From assembly GCA_039566865.1 (NCBI GenBank), contig CM076943.1:17167501-17231500 (forward strand): a stretch of 64,000 bases of DNA. The letters are read 5' to 3'. The number at the start of each line of letters is the position of its first letter. The first letter of the stretch is position 1. This DNA comes from Aurelia coerulea. Taxonomy: Eukaryota > Cnidaria > Scyphozoa > Semaeostomeae > Ulmaridae. The notes under the pieces are model-generated. The model was not told the origin of the DNA. It did no database searches and saw nothing but the letters and a program-made list of their open reading frames with translations. The position numbers were made by a program, and so were the translations under genes. Shown here one piece after another: positions 27,301 through 38,577 of this stretch.

Positions 27301-30300
27301 TTCCCAATCCTTTTTAACTCTTTCTCATAGGAGCTATAAGAAATGATCAATAGGCATTTTGCGCATTGTATCATTTTGCCTACGTACGTCATAAGGGGGC
27401 TCCTGTAAAGCGCTATTGTGCTCCCTCTATATTGAGGCCATTCTCTAATAAACCCCTCCCCTCTGAGCCAATATTCGTCTAAATTTTACCGGTTGTTATT
27501 GATGACTGGCTTATGGTATTTTTTGACGGAACAATGGTTGTTGCAAAGTTTGAAACATTACGAGTAGATTCATATGTTGAAATGATGATATAGGAAGATG
27601 CTGGCGATAATAACATCGAGGGTGTTGGTTTTTTTTCTGTGGCTGGAAAGAAGACGCCAAAATCTTTCAGCAAGACAACACCGACAAGAATAATGATTAA
27701 ACCATCTTCTAAGAAGTGCATCTTAATATACCTTTTTACTTGCTAGAAGAGAGGTCAGGATCGAGCTTCCAAATCTGGTAAGTTTTGAGAAGGTTAGCGA
27801 AAGCTCGACCTCCTTTCTTGGTAGAAAAACTGTTATCGTCTAACTGTCGCTTGAAGTTCCCTTCGGATCTCAAGAACACTTTTTTCAGCGAGTTAATGAA
27901 CGATAACTTTGCACAAATTGACTTACGAGTGGCTCAATTTACACACTGGCAAGTTCTTATTTGCCTCTCGGCCTTGTTCCTTGTTATTTTCGTTCATCGT
28001 TAGCTGATTTTGTTCTATAACAGTTTCAAAACAAAGTGCGAGCATACGAGAGTTTCATTTTGCAACTTTACCAACAGAAGTTAGCTGTTTTTAACCGTTC
28101 ATATTCAAATGCAAGAAAAATAGGCTAAAGATGAATGAAATCTACGAGAAACAAAGCCAAAAGACCAATGAAATCTGCCTGTGTCTAAATTGAACCATTC
28201 CTAACTCACTTTGCGCAAAGTAATTGACAACAGAATTTCTAAAGAGTTTTGAGATCCACAGCAACTTCATCCCACAGCTAGCAGTGTATCCACAGAGAAC
28301 GGGGGGTTGTGCTTTCGTTTTCCTTCCCAAACTTTACCAGATTTGGACAGTCGATCCAAACCACTTCTAAAGTAAATGATTTATCCTGACTTTCTTTGAG
28401 AATTTGATTTCAACTAATTCTTCAATATTAAAGTTCCCCGCTCACTGACTCTCGACGAAAACAATGAGTTTTACAATAAGACTTTTCTTCCATAGATGAG
28501 ACTTTCCAAATCTCCAATGTCATTTTGAGAACGCAAGACTGACACAGCTGCTGGCCAGAATTTTGTGTAAGTAACGTAATTAAATGAATATATTGATTCC
28601 TGTCATTTATCGTCCCATTTCTAGAGTAAGGCTGTCAATTGATCTCCAATATATAACAAATATGAGGCGTACACTTCCTCCAACTTTGGAAGATGAATAC
28701 ATTTAAAATCGATAAATCTCAGAGCATTGTAAAATAGGATGAACATATCCACAATAGTAAAAGTTTAGATCGTACCATTCATGGTTGTTGATATGTTTCT
28801 TGCAGTAATTGCTTGGGTAGTTATGGTACTTGCATCATACTGGGCTGTTGAAGGTATAGGTACGGCCTTTTGTTTAGATGATGTTGATAATGACATCAAA
28901 GGTGTTAGTGTTGGTTCTGGGACTACCATTGCAAAAGAAAAAAGCAGAATGCTTCAGCAAGACGATACTGACAGGAAACTTAAATGAACTAATTTGCCAC
29001 TTTCCTAGTATTGTATCCTAATTATGACTTGCTTTGACCTCAACTGATTGTTCCATTCTTAAACTGCTAAGTGCATTCAAAGGATAATATTTACAATAAG
29101 GACGATTATTTTGAGATGAAACTTCCAAATTCTTCAATGTCACTTTGAGGACATAAACTGAGACAGCTGCTGGCCAGAATTTTGTTTCAGTACCACAGTG
29201 AAATGAAAATATTCATTCCTGTTATTTATCGTTCCATTTCTATAGTTAAGGCTGTCAATTGATCTCCGTGATTTAAAGAATTCGAGGCGTAAACTTCCTC
29301 CAACTTTGGAAGATGAAGAAATTTAAAATCGATAAATCTCAGTGCATTGTAAAATATGATGAACATATCTAAGATAGTAGAAGTCTAGATCTTACCATTG
29401 GTCGTTGCTAAGTGACTTGCAGTAATTTCTGGGGTAGATATGGTACTTGCATCATACTTGGCTGTTGTAGGCGTAGATACGGATGTTTGTTGAGATGCTG
29501 CTGATAATGATTTCAAATTTGTTGGTGTTGATTCTGGGACTACCACTGCAAAAGAAAAAACAAAAATGCTTCAGCAAGACGACACTGACAGGAAATTTAA
29601 ACGAATTAATTTGCCATTTTCTTAGTATTGTATCCTAATCATGACTTGCTTTGACTTCAACTGATTGTTCCATCCTTAAACTGCCAAGTGCATTCATAAG
29701 GAAGATTATTTTGAGATGAAGCTCCCCCAATCTTTAATGTCACTTTGAGGACATAACATAAGATCCTTTTGGATGATTACAAAGTCTGTCCTGAGCTAAA
29801 CAAGCATAAGAATATCTGAATGTTGATTTCTTCATAACCCCAAATGACCGTAGATGCTGTTTTTAGCTACAGTCAGAGAGATGAGTGTTGCTGCTAAAGT
29901 CGCCTTCAATGGAAAATCGAGCGCCTTGTATAAGGACAAGAATCGCCTCAAAGGCAATATTTTGGTCTTTATGTCAAACGAGAATGATACGCAAAAATCA
30001 AAAGTCATTACCCCTAGTTTGCTTAGTTCGTGCACGAAACTATTGGTGCATCTGTGTCAAATGAGATGTCATGTGAGATTTACGATAACGCAAAAATACT
30101 TATGCAGAACCCTACAGAACGTTTCAATTGTTGCTATTCGCGGGCATCTAATTTGAGACAAGCAGTCACGAAGATAACCTCTGTGCAAAATGATATGCAT
30201 GAAGATGTTTTGGTTCAGTGTGATCTCGTGCCTTCCCCCAGTCAATGGCGCCATAGACCTTTTAGCTATTCAGGAAAGAATCAGAATCGAACAAACTTTT

Positions 30301-30887
30301 GCTACACTTTGTAGAATTTTCGAATGTGCACAATAGTGAAAGAAGCTCTAACGCCACTCGATCGAATGTAACGTATAAAAATGTATAAAAATAACGTTCG
30401 ATCCAGGCTCCTTTTAGAATAGCTAAAAGGTCTATTGTTTGCTGGGATTCTGCACCTTTCTGTAGCTGTGTAGGAGGGGGATCCTTCTATCTTCGGTGAT
30501 GCTGCGAATGCTAGCCTCTGTGCAGGCCACCAGTTACATCATCCTCTAAAGTTGACTTATTTGCATAATGAGTACTATCAATAAGTGGCTAATGATTCGT
30601 TCGTTCTAGAAAACGATTGTTTTGACATAATTAAGCTGCTAATGAAGTCAAGAACGTGCCAATTCTGGGGAAATTTGTTGTTGTGCCAGGGTAAACATCA
30701 TGGTAATTTATCCATCTTATGGTGTCAAATCTGTCTAACATGAAATAAGCCGACGTCAAATGTTGCTATAGGATCGCGGGAAACTTCTGTCTTGTATGCG
30801 CTTTATGTGCGCTTTCTTTATTTCAGTGCCAATTAGCAGAGATAAAACGTTAATCAATCGCTTTAACGAGCGTGACGGAAGTGGGTT

Positions 30888-30918
<31 letters not shown>

Positions 30919-33900
30919 TCCTGACAGCCTGACATCGAAGCCCCTTCTTAGATTACAAAGTTGGACTTTGTAATCAAAAACTGAGACAGCTGCTGGTCAG
31001 AATTTTGTGTAAGTCACGTAGTGAAATGAAAATATTCATTCCTGTAATCCATCGTTCCATTTCTATAGCTAAGGCTGTCAATTGATCTCCAAATTGTAGA
31101 AAAGATGAGGTGTAGACCTCCTCCAACTTTGGATGATGACGGCATTTAAAGTCGATAAATCTAAATGCATTGTAAAAAAGGATGAATATATATAAAAGAA
31201 TAGAATTCTAGATCTTACCATTGGTCGTTGCTAAGTGACTTGCAGTAGTTTCTGGGGTAGATATGGTACTTGCATCATACTTGGCTGTTGTAGGGGTAGA
31301 TACAGAAGTTTGTTGAGATGCTGCTGATAATGATTTCAAATTTGTTGGTGTTGATTCTGGGACTACCACTGCAAAAGAAAAAACAAAAATGCTTCAGCAA
31401 GACGATACTGACAGGAAACTTAAATTAACTAATCCGCCACTTTCTTAGTATTGTATTCTAATCATGACTCGCTTTGACTTCAACTGATCGTTCTATTCTT
31501 AAACTGCCAAGTGTATTCATAAGGAAGATTATTCTGAGATGAAACTCCCCGAATCTTCAATGTCACTTTGAGAACATAAAACTGAGACAGCTGCTGGTCA
31601 GAATTTTGCGTCAGTAACGTAGTGAAATGAAAATATTCATTCCTGTAATCCATCGTTCCATTTCTTTAGCTAAGGCTGTCAATTGATCTCAAAAATGTAG
31701 AAAATATGAGGTGTAGACCTCCTCCAACTTTTGATGATGAAGGTATTTAAAATCGATAAATCTAATTGCATTGTAAAATATGATGAACATATCTAAAAGA
31801 GTAGAAGTCTAGATCTTACCATTGGTTGTTGGTGAGCGGCTTGCAGTAATTTCTGGGGTAGATATGGTACTTGCATCATACTTGGCTGTTGTAGGCGTAG
31901 ATATGGATGTTTGTTGAGATGCTGCTGATAATGATTTCAAATTTGTTGGTGTTGGTTCTAGAACTACCATTGCAAAAGAAAGAACAAAAATGCTTCAGCA
32001 AGACGATACTGACAGGAAACTTAAATGAAGTAATTTGCCACTTTCTTAGCATTGTATTCTAATCATGACTTGCTTTGACTTCAACTGATCGTTCTATTCT
32101 TAAAATGCCAAGTGTATTCACAAGGAAGACTATTTTGAGATGAAACTCCCCAAATCTTCAATGCCATTTTGAGGACATAAAACTGAGACAGCTGCTGGCC
32201 AGAATTTTGCGTCAGTAACGTAGTGAAATGAAAATATTCATTCCTGTAATCCATCGTTCCATTTCTTTAGCTAAGGCTGTCAATTGATCTCCGAATTGTA
32301 GAAAAGATGAGGTGTAGACCTCCTCCAACTTTGGATGATGACGGCATTTAAAGTCGATAAATCTAAATGCATTGTAAAAAAGGATGAATATATATAAAAG
32401 AATAGAATTCTAGATCTTACCATTGGTCGTTGCTAAGTTGCTTGCAGTAATTTCTGGGGTAGATATGGTACTTGCATTATACTTGGCTGTTGTAGGCGTA
32501 GATATGGATGTTTGTTGAGATGCTGCTGATAATGCTTTGAAATTTGTTGGTGTTGGTTCTGGGACTACAATTGCAAAAGAAAAAACAAAAATGCTTCAGC
32601 AAGACGACACTGACAGGAAACTTAAATGAACTAATTTGCCACTTTCTAATCATGACTTGCTTTGACTTCAACTGATCGTTCTATGCATTCATAAGGAAGA
32701 TTATTTTGAGATGAAACTCCCCAAATCTTCAATATCACTTTAAGGACATAAAACTGAGACAGCTGCTGGCCAGAATTTGCGTCAGTAACGTAGTGAAATG
32801 AAAATATTCATTCCTGTAATCCATCGTTTCATTTCTATAGTTAAGGCTGTCAATTGATCTCCAAATTGTAGAAAATATGAGATGTAGACCTCCTCCAACT
32901 TTGGATGATGAAGGTATTAAAATCGATAAAAAAGGATCAATATCTAAAATAGTAGAAGTCTAGATCTTACCATTGGTCGTTGCTAAGTTGCTTGCAGTAA
33001 TTTCTGGGGTAGATATGGTACTTGCATCATACTTGGCTGTTGTAGGCGTAGATATGGATGTTTGTTGAGATGCTGCCGATAATGATTTCAAATGTGTTGG
33101 TGTTGGTTCTGGGACTACCGTTGTAAAAGAAAAAACAAAAATGCTTCAGCAATACGACAGTGACAGGAAACTTAAATTAACTAATTTGCCACTTTCTTAG
33201 TATTGTATTCTAATCATGACTTGCTTTGACTTCAACTGATTGTTCCATTCTTAAACTGCCAAGTGTATTCAAAGGATGATATTTACAATAAGGAAGATTA
33301 TTTTGAGATAAAGTTTCTCAAATCTTCAATGTCACTTTGAAGACACAAAACTTAGACAGTTGCTGGCCAGAATTTTTTGTAAGTAAAGTAGTCCTGTGGA
33401 AATATTCATACCGGTAGTATACATCTTTTTCTGACTATACTTCGATGCTATCAGTAGATATCTGCGTGGCCGTAATCGTTCAACTTTACAACATGACAAT
33501 ATGAAGACAATTCAAAATCGTTAAATTTTAGTGCATTGTAAAAGATGAGCATATCTGAAGAAGTAAATTTATAGCTCCTACCATTTGTTGATGATAAGTG
33601 GCTTGAACTAATTTCTGAGGTAGTTACGGCACTTGCACCATGTTGGGTTGTTGCAGGGGTAGGTACCGATTTGCTTTGAGATGCTGACGATAATGTCGTG
33701 GCTGTTATAGCGTCTAGGTTCACTGCAAAAAAAACATCAAAATTTTCAGCAAGGCGACACTACTCGTATTTTTTTATAAGAAATTACTCTTAAGAAACTT
33801 TAGGCTCAATTTCTCGAAAGTTAAGAAACAACCCTACCTGAATTCGAAAAGCCAAGCAACTTTTGTAATTTGTAGTTTTCACTTTTCCAGCGAACTCAAT

Positions 33901-36900
33901 AATGCGCTGATACTGTACAGTTATAGCAACTGTTTGGACATTATTTTGAGTACGAATTGTATTGTTACTTTGAAAGCTCAAATTTGCGTCCACCTGCAAA
34001 CCACAGCTTTGGCCGTTTGGCCTAAGTAAGTTTCTGAAGCTTATAGAACTTAAGAACTGAAGTTAATGACAAATTAAGAAACTGCCCAAATGAGTGACTG
34101 GGGGGGGGGGGGATGACTTCTGGAAAACAAAATAACATGAGATCTAATATTGTTTAAATTTTATCAAAGCAACCTTTGATTTATACCGATTTATTTGCTG
34201 TGCCTTAAGAATTTGCTAAGGCCAAAAGGCTAATATTCTGGTTTGCAGGAAGAGGCAAATTTGGGCTTTCAAGATTTACATTTCTGCTCTCAACGCGCCA
34301 ATACCAACAAACGAGGTATCCATGCTCAAGTTAACTATCTAGGAACATTTTTAGAGTGATTAAGCATTGGTCGAATCTAAATTCACATCGCTTGATTCAA
34401 CCAAATCTGTATACATTTTTGGGACACCTGGTATTTTGAGAGCCCTCTTGACAAAGCTAAATTAACTCTACACTCCCAGCATTAAAACTGTAAGAAATAC
34501 GAAAAAGACTTTTGGTACAAAGTGGCCCAAAAAATTTCCTACCAGCCTAGGACCTTAGTTTCTTATGAAAAATACATGTAATCTATTATCAAATTTCTTC
34601 GTGTTACATCATTATTATGACTTGCTTTATTTTCACTTCAATTTTTCCTTCCAGTTTAGAACTATCAAGCTTACTGACTCTCAATTAAAATCATAGTCTT
34701 TATTTTAACAGAGATCGTTTCTCATTGCTAAAGTCACTTCATTTGTTTGATGACATTTACGAGAGTTCCTCTCAATTTTCAAATAGTTCTTTAGTTCTTT
34801 CCATTAATGTTTGTTTAACAATACTTTGATAAGCAGTACAGGTTTCATTTCTAAAAACGATCTCGTCCATCTACTACTGTACATTAGAGGACTTCGTTCT
34901 CCATTAAGATGATATATATCCAAAGCTACATGACTTGTAATCTTCACACACAAACTTTAAACCTACAAACTTTTGTCAATTTTATTATCTTGAGTAATTT
35001 GAAAGGCTGGTCAAAAAGTGTCAAGTTCTCAAAAAGTAAAGGTCTGAAATTTAAAGTCTGATAAATATGGGATATGAACCATTTTTATTTTGAGGATGTT
35101 CGTTTGCTCTCATTTTAGGTATACATCCTGCAAAATGCGTGGCTAGAACATTTGCAGGCAATAAAATATTAGGCGTTAGTCAAAAGGAGATAACAACGAC
35201 GGGAACGAGAGAAAAAAATAGAGGCTGTGCAACCGATCCACTTTCCTTGTTCACAGGTTCCCAGGAATCAAGGAAGCAAATTTTTAATTGGTTTGGGGGA
35301 AATTCGAGCGTCTTTGTTACTTTTCATAGTGGCATCTTCAAAGCAAACAGCGTAGTAAGTCTGGAATCAGGAAAAGTTTCACAAAGCTTTGAAATATTCA
35401 TATGTGGAGTGCATTCCATAGACGAGATTAAAGTTGTAGCTGAAACAAAATGCTGGTGTCAGTGAACAAGAAAAGTGGATCAGTGGATCTACGATCATTC
35501 TTGCAAAACTAGATTGCCTTCCTTAAATGTCCAGCTGACCACGTATTGAAAAGAGGCTGGTCACGTGATCAGTATCTACAATTTTGAAACCAAATTTCAA
35601 ATTTCACTTAGCTCATGAAATTTTAGGAGAAGTAGCAAAGTTTCAGCTCTTTATCTTTCGAACTGACGGCACTACATCATATAAACATTGCCGCAGGCAC
35701 TTTGTGCCTCCCCGGTAGTAGTAGGGTTAGGGCCCTAAAATCTATAAACCAGTGACTGCTGCCAAGATAATCCAAACGTTTCCTTTCTTATCAGAATAAT
35801 TACTAATTACTAACATTGTAATGATTACTTTCAAGCAAACCTTCCTCCTTGCACACCAACAAATCTGTAGATACTAGCCATTGAACTGAAAAACTAAGAT
35901 TAACCAAAATCCAAATTGTTTTATAATATCTTATTTCATCAGTCTTCTTTATATTTCAGAAAGGAAACTCTTTCTACCAAGAACCCAAACACAGTAATTT
36001 ATGGGACTGAAACAGTATCGTTCAGATGTAGTCGTATTGGAATACCATCCCTGCCGATGTAAGAAATGCAAACACTATAGCAATCTTTGAAAGAGAAGCC
36101 AATCAAATTTCAATTCCATGCTCCTGCAAATTATGCACCCAATATATACCATAGGATAGGAACACAGTCATGTATGGGACTGAAACAGTCTGGTTCCAAG
36201 TTAGTCATATTGGAAAAATATCCCTGCCGAAGTAAGAAATGCAAACAATATAGTAATGTTCAAAAAAGAAGGAAAGCAAATTTCATTTCCATGCTCTTGC
36301 AAATTATGCACCCAATATATACCAAAGCCAGGATACATCACATAGGTATACTCGGGTATATTATATGTAGTCTCATTTTAGCTTTGTTGCTGCTCTGTTA
36401 GTTGGTATTAATTAGCTGATTGTTTTTTAAGCCATTTCTTGTCCTTGGATTTGAACCGTTGTCTTGCAGAAAATATGGCTGATAAACGCAATAAATGAAT
36501 TACAATTTTTATTAACACGACAACAAAAAGTAAGCGATGAAAACAGTAACAGTCTAAACAGATGACCAATTGAATTCAAATAATAGAAATAAGTAGCAGC
36601 TTGCCGTTGTGTCTCTTTCCAAAAACGATTTTCATTGAAAAGAATATCATTGTCTACAAAGCTCTAAATTAAATTGCATCTCATGATAAACATGAATAAA
36701 GAATTACCTTCAATAAATCCCTGAGGGCCTAAATGACAAGGTAGAAGTCCGATATATGCATCAAATCTCCCCCAACACATATCGATGATGGGATCATATC
36801 TGTAAGTAGTAGATGCGTTGATGTATGTGAAGGAATCTGTGCAGGAATCTACAAAACATAAAATCGCTGCTACAGGAAATCAATAATTACACAATAAAAC

Positions 36901-38544
36901 GATTAGCAAGTTGCGAAATGTTTTTCCTGCTGACCAACAGCACCGTGCGCCCCCAGATTCAATTGAAATCTGTAAATCTGGAAAGCTGCCAGGAAAAACC
37001 AAGGACGCCTACCTTGTAGGAAGTGTGTTTATTCCCAGTACTGTAGAGTAATGGGTGTCCTGTGACTGAGTACAGAGAGTGTCCTAAAACCGTACCGTGA
37101 CCCAGAAGTACACAGAGTCAGTCCACAGTGATCCAGAATGGCAAAATAATGTAATAAATGCCGAAAAATGAAAGTTCTCAAAATCAATCACGCTGTAGCT
37201 CATTTGAAAGAGCAATGATTGGCAGTCAAAATAAAAAAGGAATTATTAAAATCGGACCTATGAGAGCCAAGAAACAGATTTTACAGTTTCAAGAAATCAC
37301 AATTTTACAAATTTCATATCGAGAAGACAATTAACACTTGATTTAGGCTAACTTCAAAATTCAATTTCTCTGCTCAAACAGCTCCGATTCTTGAAATTAT
37401 TTTTTATTTTCATTGTATACATCTCAGCATTATCGGGCAGCCCCCCAAATTTTATCTCCCCCTACGCCGATGAAATTTGCCAAAATTTATTCCTGGAATT
37501 TATAGCTCAAAATTTCCTATAATGTTAAATTCTCAAAAATTTATTCCCGCGAAATATTCGTAATTAACGAATTTGCGAAATTCTAAATTTGCTAAATATC
37601 AATTTAAAAAGGATTGAGAAATTAATTATGCACTACTTTCTTTCATTATTCGGTCAGTTATCTTATCTTTGAGTGTACTCTCGCGATACTGTAATTCCAA
37701 TTTTGAGGGATTCACAAAAGTAAATTCCAAAATTACTTTGCCCCTTCATTTTGGATTTGCAGCCCCCCTAAAAACGCTCCGTGCAAGCGTGTAAAAACCC
37801 TCTGTCCCTAAATGAAGGCGATAATTTATTCAAATACGCGAACTGAAGTGAAAGCAATCGCAGAAATGTAAATTCAAAGCTTTTGTACAAGGTGACCACA
37901 AATCGTTGAACTCACGCAGTTCTCGGCCTCTTGATTTTGCTTTCCATGGTTGAAGAGAGTGGTCATTTTGTGTACTTTATGAACAAAGAACGTGAGGTCA
38001 AAAACGTCAATCAAACCAACTTAATGCGTGTCCTTTGAAGCCTGTGATGCAGTAGCATACACCTGACCTCGCTTCATTTGCTCGAAAAACCTAACGGAGA
38101 AAAACTTCTTCTTTTTCTCCACGTACGAAACGAATTTCGACATGAACTTTACAGATAGTGGTAAATACATCTATGGTCTGTGTAAAATCGTGCAGAGTAA
38201 ATCGAAAGCGCTTGTCTGACATCAGAAATTTATCGAAGTTCTAGGACCACTTCTGAAGCGGCTCGACGAAGTTTCATTTCTTTCCTACTATACTATATTC
38301 TACTGTAACAATAGCTGGCTGACCGCACACAAGGATGATGTAATCGGTATCAAATTACACAGCTGTTATTTTCATGACGAGCCCAGGAACGAAGGAACCG
38401 AGAACCGCGGAATCAAGAAACCAAAACTACAGTGGTCTTCACTGACATTCCTGGACCCCCTGTGGAACAAGCAGTTGTAACATCAGAACTGTGGAAATCA
38501 GCATAATAATAATAATGATAATAATAATAACAATAATAATAATA

Positions 38545-38577
<33 letters not shown>

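Noticed and set aside
33790..33999. Minus-strand frame VDANLSFQSNN...CLAFRIQ with possible acceptor and donor
   Set aside because: Its start matches a dispersed repeat also present at ~3220 and ~34250, so it is more likely repeat-derived than an ectodomain exon.
35139..35465. 108-residue plus-strand frame ending KCWCQ
   Set aside because: An acceptor-like site precedes it, but there is no recognisable domain, no partner exon and it lies opposite the receptor gene.
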